Assembly: GCF_024614185.1 (NCBI RefSeq)
Contig: NZ_JAHTLF010000012.1
Coordinates: 124,001 to 188,000 of the forward strand
Direction: 5' to 3'
DNA length: 64,000 nt
Source of the DNA: Nocardioides carbamazepini
GTDB lineage: Bacteria; Actinomycetota; Actinomycetes; Propionibacteriales; Nocardioidaceae
The notes under the pieces were generated by a model. The model saw only the letters and a program-made list of their open reading frames with translations, was not told the origin of the DNA and ran no database searches. The translations under genes were made by a program, and so were the position numbers. This document shows, piece after piece, positions 1-7,830 of the stretch. Positions within the stretch are counted from its first letter, which is position 1; every line of letters starts with the position of its first letter.

Positions 1-1005
1 GCCGAGCTGGTCGGCAAGGCCCAGCCCGAGCTGCTCCTGCTCAACGACCAGGACCTGGCGTTCGCCAAGATCCGCCTCGACGAGCGTTCCCGGGCGACCG
101 CCGTCGCGCGCCTCTCCGACCTCGACGACTCGCTCGCCCGGGCCCTGGTCTGGAGCGCCGCGTGGGACATGACCCGCGACGCCGAGCTCGCCGCCACCGA
201 CTTCGTCGAGCTGGTGCTCGGCAACATCGGCAGCGAGACCGACGCCTGGGGCGTCAGCCGGATCCCGGCGTACGCCGCCCAGGCCGTCGCCGTCTACAGC
301 GACCCGGCCGGCCGCTCCGCACTGGCCGCCCGCTGGGAGCAGGGCCTGCGCGACCTGCTCGCCGCGGCCGAGCCCGGCACCGACCACCAGCTCACCTTCG
401 CCCGCGCCTACGCCGCGGCCGCGGCCAGCGAGACGGCGGTCAACGAGGTGGAGGGGCTGCTCGACGGCTCGCTGACCTTCGACGGCCTCGCGGTCGACCA
501 GGACCTGCGCTGGACGCTCCTGAGCGCACTGGCCCGCGTCGGTCGCGCCGACGACGCGCGGATCGACGCGGAGCTGGCCGCCGACAACACCATCTCCGGG
601 CAGGAGAAGTCCGCCGCCGTCCGCGCCGCCCAGGGCACCGCCGACGCCAAGGAGCGCGCCTGGACCCAGGCGCTGCTCGACCCGTCCGTGCCCAACGAGA
701 CCCAGCGCAGCGTCGTCTTCGCGTTCTGGCAGTCCGGCCAGGACGACGTCCTGGCGCCGTACGTCGAGCGCTATCTCGCCGAGGTCGCCGGCGCCTGGGA
801 GCGACTCGGCAGCCACAAGGCGTCGGTCGCGCTGGAGCACATCTTCCCGCGGTTGATCGCCACGCAGGCGACGCTCGACACCGTCGACGCCTGGCTGGCC
901 ACGCACGCCGAGACGGTCAACCCCGGCGCCATTCGCTACGTCCGCGAGGGCCGGGCCGACGTGGCCCGCGCACTCGCCGCCCAGGCCACCGACGCCGCCC
1001 GCTAG
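1..1005 (+). CDS. pepN: Aminopeptidase N, C-terminal part (truncated by window start)
   Basis: The reading frame is open from the first base and ends at TAG 1003-1005, so only the last 334 residues are present. They form an all-helical region of the ERAP1_C-like kind found at the C-terminus of M1-family zinc aminopeptidases of the actinobacterial PepN type: helical-repeat character, sequences such as LARALVWSAAWDMTRDAEL and a late KASVALEHIFPRL segment. The catalytic HEXXH and GAMEN motifs would lie upstream, outside the window. The enzyme removes N-terminal residues from peptides in the cytosol. The following convergent genes (DUF5130 and, further on, GlbO) match the neighbourhood of mycobacterial pepN, which supports the call. 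The 3' end abuts a cluster of palindromic repeats. Confidence 0.85.
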   Translation, partial: AELVGKAQPELLLLNDQDLAFAKIRLDERSRATAVARLSDLDDSLARALVWSAAWDMTRDAELAATDFVELVLGNIGSETDAWGVSRIPAYAAQAVAVYSDPAGRSALAARWEQGLRDLLAAAEPGTDHQLTFARAYAAAAASETAVNEVEGLLDGSLTFDGLAVDQDLRWTLLSALARVGRADDARIDAELAADNTISGQEKSAAVRAAQGTADAKERAWTQALLDPSVPNETQRSVVFAFWQSGQDDVLAPYVERYLAEVAGAWERLGSHKASVALEHIFPRLIATQATLDTVDAWLATHAETVNPGAIRYVREGRADVARALAAQATDAAR

Positions 1006-1006
1006 C

Positions 1007-1151
1007 CCGACCCGGCGCAGATTGAGGCCGGAAACGCGCCGACCCGGCGCAGATTGAATGATCCGAATTCAATCTGCGCCGGGTCGGCGCTTTGCGCAGT
1101 TCAATCTGCGCCGGGTCGGCGCTTTGCGCAGTTCAATCTGCGCCGGGTCGG
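1007..1151. repeat. Cluster of five 20-bp REP-like repeats between convergent genes
   Basis: The unit CCGACCCGGCGCAGATTGAA occurs forward at 1007-1025 (last base diverged) and 1039-1058, and inverted at 1068-1087, 1100-1119 and 1132-1151. The three inverted copies are spaced exactly 32 bp because the 12-bp linker cgctttgcgcag is also repeated. Copies two and three form a perfect inverted repeat with 24-bp arms (1036-1059 and 1067-1090) and a 7-base loop. It sits in the 166-bp gap between the stops of pepN and the DUF5130 gene. The same unit returns at 7831-7944. It behaves like a dispersed REP/BIME element and could also terminate both convergent transcripts. Confidence 0.9.
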
Positions 1152-1171
1152 CGGCGCAGGGGCCGGCCGGG

Positions 1172-1531
1172 TCAGTCCTTGGCGAGCTCGCCGAGGAGCT
1201 CGATGCCGCGGGTCAGCCCACCGGCGAGGTCACCGGACGCGAACGACTCGGTCATCGCGGCGACGGCCTGGTCCGACTCCTCGTCCGTGAGCCGCTCACG
1301 GGTGTGACCGCCCGTGACGATCTCGACCACGCGGCGCTCGGGATCGACCATGATCAGGATGCTGCGCGCGGGCAGCACGAGCGTGTTGTGCAGACTGGTC
1401 GCGAAGTCCCTCGGGTTCCCGCTCGCGGAGCCCACGAACACCGAGATCTCGGCTCGGCACGCCTGCTCGGCGGTGCGGATGGTGACATCGAGGGCAGCGC
1501 GCTCGGTGGCGCTCAGCGTGGGGGTGCTCAT
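1172..1531 (-). CDS. DUF5130 / TPM-like domain protein
   Basis: A 119-residue soluble protein with no signal peptide or membrane segment. The pattern of an N-terminal helix (RAALDVTIRTAEQACRAEISVF), a strand RSILIMVDPERRVVEIVTG and a helical tail with DEESDQAVAAMTESF is that of the DUF5130 family, related to TPM-fold domains. Its function is not established. The best-known relative, from memory, is the small protein next to pepN in mycobacteria, so the position next to pepN fits. It lies nine bases after a small membrane-protein gene on the same strand, so the two are probably co-transcribed. TAGTCC stands six bases before its ATG and overlaps the upstream stop codon. Confidence 0.75.
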   Translation of the reverse strand: MSTPTLSATERAALDVTIRTAEQACRAEISVFVGSASGNPRDFATSLHNTLVLPARSILIMVDPERRVVEIVTGGHTRERLTDEESDQAVAAMTESFASGDLAGGLTRGIELLGELAKD

Positions 1532-1540
1532 GGCGGCGGA

Positions 1541-1921
1541 CTACCAGCTGCCGCCGGCGCCGCCGGCCTTGGAGTCCTCGGAGTCGGGGGCCGCCAGCTC
1601 ACCGGCCGCCTTGCGCGGACCGCCGAGCCACTGGTTCTCGGTCTCGAGCGCACTGATGCCGAGGTTCTCGCCGCGGGCGAGTGCCGGGGCGACGTAGAGC
1701 AGCGTGATGACCACGAACACCAGCAGCGGGACACCGCCGAGGTAGAGCCAGGCGTTGAGGACGTCGATGTCGGGCTTGGGCTCCCAGCTGGCCGCACCGT
1801 TGCCCGGGCGCGGCTCCGGGGTGTCGGCCGAGGCGGAGCCCGCTCCGGCGACGACGAGCAGGGCGCTCACCCCGACGAGGGAGCACACGGCGATCAGGCG
1901 GCGTACGGCAGTGCTGGTCAC
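1541..1921 (-). CDS. Small exported single-pass membrane protein, unknown function
   Basis: 126 residues. An N-terminal signal sequence (about residues 8-32, ending in GSASA) is followed by a short acidic and proline-rich ectodomain, one strong transmembrane segment (about 59-81, LYLGGVPLLVFVVITLLYVAPAL) and a cytosolic tail ending in a glycine-rich GGAGGSW. The topology suggests an outside N-terminus and a cytosolic tail. No enzymatic motif is visible. GTG start at 1921. A TAGCAT hexamer at 1929-1934 (minus strand) lies seven bases before the start, which predicts a leaderless transcript. It is the first gene of the pair with DUF5130. I do not recognise a named family. Confidence 0.7.
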   Translation of the reverse strand: MTSTAVRRLIAVCSLVGVSALLVVAGAGSASADTPEPRPGNGAASWEPKPDIDVLNAWLYLGGVPLLVFVVITLLYVAPALARGENLGISALETENQWLGGPRKAAGELAAPDSEDSKAGGAGGSW

Positions 1922-2004
1922 GAGGAGGATGCTATCGGCTCCCGATCCCGCGTGGAGGGGTGGTGTCCCCGGCGGCTGTCAGGCGGCTTTGGGACACTGG
2001 GCGG

Positions 2005-2979
2005 ATGGAAAGCCCCTGCGCCGATGGAGAGACCGTCTGCGACCTGGCCTGGGACGTGACCGGGAACCGTCGCCTGTCCGAGTGGTCCGACGTCCTCATC
2101 GGGACACCGCTCGCCATCATCGGCCTGATCCTGCTCGGCCTGGTGATCCGCTGGCTGCTGCACCGGGTCGTCGGCCGGCTCGCCCGGCGCGCCGAGCGAG
2201 GCGTGCTCCCCGAGCGGGTGGAGAGTGCCGTCGCGGCGCGGCGCAAGCAGCGGGCCGCCACCATGAGCGGCGTCCTGAAGAGCATCATCACGTTCGTCAT
2301 CGTCGCGATCGTCGGGACGATGGTGCTCAGCGAGGTCGGCGTCGACATCGCCCCGATCATCGCCAGCGCCGGCATCATCGGCATCGCACTCGGCTTCGGC
2401 GCGCAGTCGCTGGTCAAGGACTTCCTCGCGGGCATCTTCATCTTCATCGAGGACCAGTACGGCGTGGGCGACGTCGTCGACGTCGGCGACGCCAACGGCA
2501 CCGTCGAGCTGGTCACGCTGCGGATGACCCGGCTGCGCGACATCAACGGCACGGTCTGGTACGTCCCCAACGGGGAGATCGTCCGGGTCGGCAACAAGAG
2601 CCAGAACTGGTCGCGCGCGGTGGTCGACATCGGCGTCGGGTACGCCGAGGACCTGGCCCGCGTGCAGCGCGTACTGCGCGAGGTCGCCCACGACCTGTGG
2701 CAGGACGACGAGTTCAGTCACGTGATCATCGAGGAGCCGGAGGTGACCGGCGTCGAGATGCTCGCCCCCGACTCGGTGACGCTGCGGGTGATGGTCAAGA
2801 CCGCCCCGCTCGAGCAGTGGGCCGTCGCCCGGGCGCTGCGCCAGCGGATCAAGGCACGCTTCGACCACGAGGGCATCGAGATCCCGTTCGCCCAGCGGGT
2901 CGTCTGGCACCGCGAGGACCGCCGGCACCTCGACCAGGAGCCGGGGGCGACGCCGGCCGCCTCGGGCCACGAGGGATGA
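2005..2979 (+). CDS. mscS: Small-conductance mechanosensitive channel (MscS family)
   Basis: Forms heptameric channels in the cytoplasmic membrane that open under tension during osmotic downshock. 324 residues from ATG 2005; an upstream ATG at 1960 would add 15 residues unlike the family, and GACACT six bases before 2005 supports the shorter start. TM1 about 31-52, TM2 about 92-110, pore-lining TM3 about 115-135 with the Gly/Ala-rich GIIGIALGFGAQSLVKDF signature, followed by the beta domain (GVGDVVDVGDANGTVELV, residues 153-170) and the C-terminal cytosolic domain. Divergent from the membrane-protein/DUF5130 pair and seven bases before glbO, so probably co-transcribed with it. Confidence 0.93.
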   Translation: MESPCADGETVCDLAWDVTGNRRLSEWSDVLIGTPLAIIGLILLGLVIRWLLHRVVGRLARRAERGVLPERVESAVAARRKQRAATMSGVLKSIITFVIVAIVGTMVLSEVGVDIAPIIASAGIIGIALGFGAQSLVKDFLAGIFIFIEDQYGVGDVVDVGDANGTVELVTLRMTRLRDINGTVWYVPNGEIVRVGNKSQNWSRAVVDIGVGYAEDLARVQRVLREVAHDLWQDDEFSHVIIEEPEVTGVEMLAPDSVTLRVMVKTAPLEQWAVARALRQRIKARFDHEGIEIPFAQRVVWHREDRRHLDQEPGATPAASGHEG

Positions 2980-2986
2980 TGGCTGC

Positions 2987-3388
2987 ATGACCACGGGACC
3001 CCGGACGAGCGAGGAGACGAGCTTCTACGAGGAGATCGGCGGGTTCGAGACCTTCCGGCGGATCGTGGCGACCTTCTACGAGGGCGTGGCCGCCGACGAC
3101 GTGCTCCGTGCGATGTACCCCGAGGAGGACCTCGGTCCCGCCGAGGAGCGCTTCCTGCTCTTCCTCGTGCAGTACTGGGGCGGCCCGACGACGTACTCCG
3201 AGAACCGCGGGCACCCGCGCCTGCGGATGCGGCACGCCCCGTTCGAGGTGAACACGGACGCGCGGGACCGCTGGCTGAAGCACTTCCGCGCGGGCCTCGA
3301 CAGCGTCGACCTCACCCCGGAGCAGGACGCCCGGTTCTGGGAGTACGTCACCCACGCGGCCACCTTCATGGTGAACACCCCCGGCTGA
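2987..3388 (+). CDS. glbO: Group II truncated haemoglobin GlbO
   Basis: 133-residue 2-over-2 globin that binds haem and handles O2, NO or peroxide close to the membrane. Visible family marks: Tyr B10 (Y31 in FYEGV), Tyr CD1 region (MYPEED), the QYWGGP turn (62-67), proximal His F8 (H83 in RMRHAPF) and Trp G8 (W96 in DRWLKHF), which defines group II. The length is usual for the family. It follows mscS by seven bases on the same strand. Linkage with pepN and DUF5130 recalls the mycobacterial glbO neighbourhood. GATGAT six bases before ATG could also allow a separate leaderless transcript. Confidence 0.95.
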   Translation: MTTGPRTSEETSFYEEIGGFETFRRIVATFYEGVAADDVLRAMYPEEDLGPAEERFLLFLVQYWGGPTTYSENRGHPRLRMRHAPFEVNTDARDRWLKHFRAGLDSVDLTPEQDARFWEYVTHAATFMVNTPG

Positions 3389-3461
3389 GCCGCTCCCTCC
3401 GCGAACTTTCTCCGCGCTGATGTAACACCTCGCCGGCGCGGCGACATGTTCCGGTTGAGAG

Positions 3462-3486
3462 CGGTCCCCGATCCGGGTGGGGACCG
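3462..3486. terminator. 8-bp perfect inverted repeat after glbO (terminator or operator)
   Basis: CGGTCCCC at 3462-3469 pairs perfectly with GGGGACCG at 3479-3486 across nine bases. No T-run follows. It lies 74 bases after glbO and 40 bases before the next start codon, so it could end the mscS-glbO transcript or act as an operator for the gene at 3526. Confidence 0.4.
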
Positions 3487-3525
3487 AGATCGCCGCCGCA
3501 TCCCCCCGCACCAGCAGAGCAGGCC

Positions 3526-4188
3526 ATGATCCGCAAGCGCCCGACCGAGCGCCTCCGCGTCGACGTACCGACGCTGGAGCCGGACCCGACGTTCCTCGGC
3601 ATGCTCACCCACCTGAGTGCCGGCTCGCAGGCGGCGAACCCCCGATCGACTCGGTCGGCCGGACTCCGTGCGGTCGTCGCGACCGGCTTCGTCGCCGTCA
3701 TCGCGACCGCCACCTGGGCAGCGGGCATCCCCACCGGCGGCGGGAGCCCACACTCCCCCGCCGACAGCCCGTCCCGGATCGGACCGTCCGGCACACCGAG
3801 TCCCGGAGACGTCGGAACCCCACACTCCGACGTAGCCACGCCCGGCAGTCCCCTGTCCCCGGGGCTGCCGGGCACCTCCACGTCCTCCACGCCCGACCGC
3901 GCCACCGATCCGGGCGGCGCCGGCGCGGAGAAGGGCCGCGGCGACGGGACCGGCCAAGGCACCCCGGGCGGCCGGGACGGCCAGGCCACCCCGGGCAACG
4001 GCAAGGCGAAGGGCAAGGGCGCGTCGCAGGGATCCCACGGCAAGGCCAAGGGCCATCAGAAGGACAAGGCGCGCGGCGAGGCGAAGGGCCACGATCGAGA
4101 GCCCGGCGAGGGTGCCTCACCCGGCGGCCCGGTCGACGGCCCGAGGGGCCCGAACGGCGTGGGCGACCAGCAGCGCCCGACGCACTGA
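3526..4188 (+). CDS. Single-pass membrane protein with low-complexity ectodomain; possible anti-sigma partner
   Basis: 220 residues. A cytosolic N-terminus of about 45 residues (LRVDVPTLEPDPTFLGMLTHL) precedes one transmembrane segment (about 48-67, GLRAVVATGFVAVIATATWA). The rest is a disordered exterior rich in Gly, Pro, Ser and Thr that becomes Lys/Gly-rich (GKAKGKGASQGSHGKAKGH). Such a layout, a short cytosolic head next to a sigma-factor gene, is seen in membrane anti-sigma factors. However, the gene precedes rather than follows the sigma gene, and no HXXXCXXC zinc motif is present. The anti-sigma role is therefore only a suggestion from context. The Lys-rich tail could bind cell-wall polyanions. 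Start chosen at ATG 3526 with a weak GCAGG upstream. Confidence 0.55.
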   Translation: MIRKRPTERLRVDVPTLEPDPTFLGMLTHLSAGSQAANPRSTRSAGLRAVVATGFVAVIATATWAAGIPTGGGSPHSPADSPSRIGPSGTPSPGDVGTPHSDVATPGSPLSPGLPGTSTSSTPDRATDPGGAGAEKGRGDGTGQGTPGGRDGQATPGNGKAKGKGASQGSHGKAKGHQKDKARGEAKGHDREPGEGASPGGPVDGPRGPNGVGDQQRPTH

Positions 4189-4278
4189 TCGAGCGCAAAT
4201 GTCCCGCTTCAGGCTCGCGGGCGGGACAATGGGACGCGTGGTCCGGGGAGAGGTCCGGACCTTGCCAGGACAACAGGG

Positions 4279-4842
4279 GTGGGGACACGTCCGGTGCGGG
4301 CCGACGACGAGCTCGTCACTGCTGCGAAGCGCGGTGACTCCACAGCGTGGCGCGAGCTCTATCGCGCGCACGCGGGTCGGCTGCTGCTGTGGCTCGAGGC
4401 CCGCTCCTCGCCCGGCGGCGAGGCCCCCGACGACATCGCCGCCGCGGCCTGGCTGGTCGCGGCCGAGCGGATCGCCGACTTCACCGGGAGCTCGTCGGAC
4501 TTCGGTGGCTGGCTGTTCGGCATCGCGCGCAAGCACGCGGCCAATGCGTCGCGTCGCACGGCCACCCGAATCCGGGGGCTCGACACTCTCGCCGCCGACG
4601 CGGAGCGGCCCGCCCCCGGGCCCGAGACCGGTCTCCTCGCCGACGAGTGGGTACGACAGGCGCTGGCGGTGCTGCCGCCGCGGGAGCGCGATGTCATCGC
4701 CTGCACCGAGGTGCTCGACCTCGACGTGAGCCAGACGGCCGCGGCTCTGGGCATGACCGCCGTCGCGGTCCGGGTCGCCCGGCACCGTGGGCTCAAGCGG
4801 CTGCGGGCGCGGCTCGGCGGCACCTCCCCGGACACCGGTTAG
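4279..4842 (+). CDS. ECF-like RNA polymerase sigma factor
   Basis: 187 residues from GTG 4279 (AGGA eight bases upstream; GTG 4294 is an alternative). Sigma region 2 spans about 10-100 with TAWRELYRAHAGRLLLWL and the core-binding/-10 recognition stretch DFGGWLFGIARKHAANASRR. Region 4 spans about 125-178 with LPPRERDVIACTEVLDLDVSQ and a helix-turn-helix TAAALGMTAVAVRVARHRGLKRL. Regions 1 and 3 are absent, as in group IV sigma factors. It follows the membrane protein by 90 bases, a gap holding a short hairpin GTCCCGC/GCGGGAC (4201-4227). Its stop codon is also the first bases of the operator of the next gene. Confidence 0.9.
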   Translation: MGTRPVRADDELVTAAKRGDSTAWRELYRAHAGRLLLWLEARSSPGGEAPDDIAAAAWLVAAERIADFTGSSSDFGGWLFGIARKHAANASRRTATRIRGLDTLAADAERPAPGPETGLLADEWVRQALAVLPPRERDVIACTEVLDLDVSQTAAALGMTAVAVRVARHRGLKRLRARLGGTSPDTG

Positions 4843-4857
4843 AACAGGTTCTATCCT
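4840..4857 (+). promoter_or_regulatory. KstR-like operator (4840-4853) overlapping a leaderless -10 box
   Basis: TAGAACAGGTTCTA at 4840-4853 matches the published KstR consensus TNNAACNNGTTNNA at every fixed position and is a near-perfect palindrome. It is followed at 4852-4857 by TATCCT, a TANNNT -10 hexamer six bases before the ATG at 4864. Binding here would block RNA polymerase on the enoyl-CoA hydratase/isomerase promoter. KstR is the TetR-family repressor of sterol degradation in mycobacteria and Rhodococcus. Which regulator binds here is an inference. Confidence 0.7.
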
Positions 4858-4863
4858 GGGCGC

Positions 4864-5649
4864 ATGACGCTGCAGGTCTGCGACGAGAACCGGGTCCGCA
4901 CCCTGACCCTCGACCGCCCCGAGGCGCTGAACGCCTTCAACGAGGAGCTGTACGACGCCACGGCGGACGCTCTTCTCGCCGCGGCCGTGGACCCCGAGGT
5001 CGCCGTCGTGCTGCTGACCGGGGCGGGGCGTGCCTTCAGCGCCGGCACCGACCTGCTGGAGATGCACCGGCTGGCCACGGATCCGGGCTTCCCCCGCGGC
5101 AAGCACGGCTTCGTCGGCCTCGTCGACGCGCTGGTGGACTTCCCGAAGCCGCTCGTCGTGGCCGTCAACGGGTTGGGGCTGGGGATCGGCGCCACGATCC
5201 TCGGCTTCGCGGACCTCGGCCTCATGTCCGCCGAGGCCCGGCTCAAGTGCCCGTTCACCTCACTCGGGGTCGCGCCCGAGGCGGCGTCGTCGTACCTCTT
5301 CCCGGCGCTGGTCGGCCGCCAGAACGCGGCCTGGGCGCTCCTGTCCTCGGCCTGGATCAGCGCGTCCGAGGCGCGGGAGATGGGCCTGGTCAAGGAGGTC
5401 TGCGCGCCCGAGGACCTGATGGGCACCGCGCGCCGGCACGCCGAGGTGCTCGCCGCGAAGCCGATCTCGTCGCTGGTCGCGGTCAAGCGGGCGTTGGTCG
5501 AGCCGCATCGCGCCGCGATCCGGGCCGCCCGGGACCGGGAGAACGCGGCCTTCGCCGAGCTGATGGGCGGGCCGGCCAACATCGAGGCACTGACCGCCTT
5601 CGCCGAGGGCCGGGAACCCGACTTCACCCGCCTGCCGCCCGGCTGGTGA
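4864..5649 (+). CDS. Enoyl-CoA hydratase/isomerase family protein
   Basis: 261-residue crotonase-fold enzyme acting on acyl-CoA double bonds in beta-oxidation. Oxyanion-hole segments are GRAFSAGTDLLEM (55-67) and NGLGLGIGATIL (102-113). A single acidic residue, Glu139 in LGVAPEAASSYLFP, occupies the position used by delta3,delta2-enoyl-CoA isomerases, and the PE.xSSYxFP sequence resembles peroxisomal-type isomerases more than hydratases, which usually carry two glutamates and a GG pair. Isomerase activity is therefore more likely, but this is inferred. Promoter leaderless, with a KstR-like operator. Convergent with the next gene: the two stop codons abut with no spacer. Confidence 0.88.
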   Translation: MTLQVCDENRVRTLTLDRPEALNAFNEELYDATADALLAAAVDPEVAVVLLTGAGRAFSAGTDLLEMHRLATDPGFPRGKHGFVGLVDALVDFPKPLVVAVNGLGLGIGATILGFADLGLMSAEARLKCPFTSLGVAPEAASSYLFPALVGRQNAAWALLSSAWISASEAREMGLVKEVCAPEDLMGTARRHAEVLAAKPISSLVAVKRALVEPHRAAIRAARDRENAAFAELMGGPANIEALTAFAEGREPDFTRLPPGW

Positions 5650-6555
5650 TCAGCCGACGACCATGTCGCCGAGCGTCTCGATGAGAGCCTCGCGGAAGCC
5701 CGCGGCGGGTGTCACGGAGCGCTGGGTCTCGACGTCGAAGAAGACGAGCGCCACCTTCGAGCGGGCCAGCACCGCCCCACCGGCCGAGCCGTCGGTGCCG
5801 TCGGTGCCGTCGGTGATCTCGGACTCGATGACCATCGACTTGTTGCCGATCCGGGAGATCACCGACCAGCAGTCGTAGGACTGCGGCCGCAGCACGATCG
5901 GGGCGACGTACTCCACGTCCGCCTGGGCGATCACGCTCGCGATCCGGGGGAAGTCCTTCAGCCCGTGCTGCACGCGCCGGATCGTCGCGATCCGCGCCTC
6001 CTGGAAGTACTCGAAGTACTTCACGTTGTTGACGTGGCGGTAGATGTCGAGGTCGGAGAAGCGGACCTGTACCGGGTAGTGCGAGGCCCGGTCCCGGGGT
6101 ACGTCGACCAGCACCGGCCGCGAGCGCACCTCGCCCAGCTCGGCGTACGGCGCCAACGCGTTCCGCTCCTGGTCGTCGAGGCGGCGCGGCGTCCCGGTCT
6201 CGAGGACGAAGGGCGCCAGGACCGTGCGGGCACGCAGGTAGACCGTGCGGGTGCCGTCGGCCTGCTCCTCGAACACCTCGTGGTCGAGGGTGAAGCTGGC
6301 CGCGCGGATCTCGCTCACCCAGGAGTCGATCGCCACCGCCTGGAACCGGAAGCGCAGCGGTGCTCGGAAGGTCACCTCGTGACGGCGCACGACGTAGGCG
6401 TCGTTGTGGTGATGCTCGACCCCCGCGGCCGTTCGGCAGGCGTGGAGCAGGGCGCCCCGCGCCTCCTGGAGGTAGTCGACGTACTTCACGTTGTTGACGT
6501 GGCTCAGCTGGTCGATGTCACCCCAGCGCAGGGGGCAGTCGTAGCGGTGACGCAC
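5650..6555 (-). CDS. Acyl-CoA thioesterase with two tandem hotdog domains
   Basis: 301 residues containing two 4HBT-type hotdog folds fused in one chain. Each begins with the same catalytic-loop pattern: RWGDIDQLSHVNNVKYVDYLQEAR near residue 10 and RFSDLDIYRHVNNVKYFEYFQEAR near 165, with the Asp used by 4HBT enzymes. It hydrolyses acyl-CoA thioesters in the cytosol; the substrate is unknown. A short repeated DGTDGTDG linker lies near residue 248. GTG start at 6555 is preceded on the minus strand by TAGTCT (6563-6568) seven bases away, a leaderless signature. Divergent from the thiolase and convergent with the enoyl-CoA gene, so the three probably form a small acyl-CoA module. Confidence 0.9.
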   Translation of the reverse strand: MRHRYDCPLRWGDIDQLSHVNNVKYVDYLQEARGALLHACRTAAGVEHHHNDAYVVRRHEVTFRAPLRFRFQAVAIDSWVSEIRAASFTLDHEVFEEQADGTRTVYLRARTVLAPFVLETGTPRRLDDQERNALAPYAELGEVRSRPVLVDVPRDRASHYPVQVRFSDLDIYRHVNNVKYFEYFQEARIATIRRVQHGLKDFPRIASVIAQADVEYVAPIVLRPQSYDCWSVISRIGNKSMVIESEITDGTDGTDGSAGGAVLARSKVALVFFDVETQRSVTPAAGFREALIETLGDMVVG

Positions 6556-6611
6556 GCGGCGCAGACTACGCTGTGCTGGTTCCGCCTCTCATCTCGCATC
6601 TAGGAGTCTCC

Positions 6612-7826
6612 ATGCCTGAGGCCGTGATCGTTTCCGCAGCTCGTACGCCGATCGGCCGGGCCAACAAGGGATCGCTCAAGGACTTCCGTCCCGACGACCT
6701 GACCGCCTTCATCGCCCAGGCCGCGCTGGACAAGGTCCCCGCGCTCGACCCCAACGACGTCGACGACCTGCTCCTCGGCTGCGGTCTTCCCGGTGGCGAG
6801 GCCGGCAACAACATGGCCCGGATCGTGACCGCCCTGATGGGCTACGAGATCCCGGGCGCCACGGTCACCCGCTACTGCTCCTCGTCGGTGCAGACCTCGC
6901 GGATGGCCTTCCACGCGATCAAGGCCGGCGAGGGCGACGTCTTCATCTCCGCCGGCGTCGAGACCGTGTCGCGCTTCCAGTTCGGCACCTCCGACCACAT
7001 CCCGAACACCAAGAACCCGCTGTTCGCCGACGCCGAGGGGCGCACCCAGGGGTACGCCGAGGGCGGGCGCGACTGGCACGACCCGCGCGAGGACGGCCTG
7101 CTCCCCGACGTCTACATCGCCATGGGCCAGACCGCCGAGAACGTCGCGCGGATGCGCGGCCTCAAGCGCGAGGACCTCGACCACTTCGGCGTCCGCTCGC
7201 AGAACCTCGCCGAGAAGGCGATCGCCGAGGGCTTCTGGGAGCGCGAGATCACCCCGGTCACCCTCGCCGACGGCACCGTGGTGACCAAGGACGACGGCCC
7301 GCGCGCCGGCGTCACCTACGACGCCATCTCGCAGCTGCAGCCGGTCTTCCGCCCCGACGGCGTGGTCACCGCCGGCAACTGCTGCCCGCTCAACGACGGT
7401 GCCGCCGCGGTCGTGATCATGTCCGACACCAAGGCCGCCGAGCTGGGCCTGACCCCGCTCGCCCGGATCGTCTCCACCGGCGTCTCGGGCCTGTCCCCCG
7501 AGATCATGGGCCTGGGCCCGGTCGAGGCCACGCGCAACGCCCTCAAGTACGCCGGCATGAGCATCGAGGACATCGACCTCGCCGAGATCAACGAGGCCTT
7601 CGCCGCCCAGGTCCTGCCGTCCGCCGAGGACCTCGGCATCCCGATCGAGAAGCTCAACGTCAACGGCGGCGCCATCGCCGTGGGGCACCCCTTCGGCATG
7701 ACCGGTGCCCGCCTGCAGAACACGATGCTCAACTCCCTGCAGTGGCACGACAAGTCGACCGGCCTGATCACCATGTGCGTCGGCGGCGGCCAGGGCATGG
7801 CGATGATCCTGGAGCGGCTCAGCTGA
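6612..7826 (+). CDS. Acetyl-CoA acyltransferase (thiolase)
   Basis: 404-residue thiolase that cleaves 3-ketoacyl-CoA or condenses acetyl-CoA. The catalytic triad is complete: Cys89 in RYCSSSVQTSRMAFHAI, His358 in GGAIAVGHPFGMTGAR and Cys389 in CVGGGQGMA; NEAFAAQ is also present. Start at ATG 6612, giving the standard MPEAVIVSAARTPIG N-terminus, with TAGGAG at 6601-6606 as ribosome site; an upstream in-frame start at 6573 is unlikely. It lies next to a thioesterase and an enoyl-CoA isomerase, which suits a role in fatty-acid or sterol side-chain oxidation. The stop is followed within five bases by the second repeat cluster. Confidence 0.95.
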   Translation: MPEAVIVSAARTPIGRANKGSLKDFRPDDLTAFIAQAALDKVPALDPNDVDDLLLGCGLPGGEAGNNMARIVTALMGYEIPGATVTRYCSSSVQTSRMAFHAIKAGEGDVFISAGVETVSRFQFGTSDHIPNTKNPLFADAEGRTQGYAEGGRDWHDPREDGLLPDVYIAMGQTAENVARMRGLKREDLDHFGVRSQNLAEKAIAEGFWEREITPVTLADGTVVTKDDGPRAGVTYDAISQLQPVFRPDGVVTAGNCCPLNDGAAAVVIMSDTKAAELGLTPLARIVSTGVSGLSPEIMGLGPVEATRNALKYAGMSIEDIDLAEINEAFAAQVLPSAEDLGIPIEKLNVNGGAIAVGHPFGMTGARLQNTMLNSLQWHDKSTGLITMCVGGGQGMAMILERLS

Positions 7827-7830
7827 TTCC

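Noticed and set aside
1068..1151. CRISPR-like repeated units with 32-bp spacing
   Set aside because: The 12-bp linkers between the inverted copies are identical and forward copies are present too, so these are tandem duplications; no cas genes were found.
4201..4227. Hairpin GTCCCGC/GCGGGAC as terminator before the sigma factor gene
   Set aside because: Seven-base stem without T-run, 13-base loop; too weak to call.
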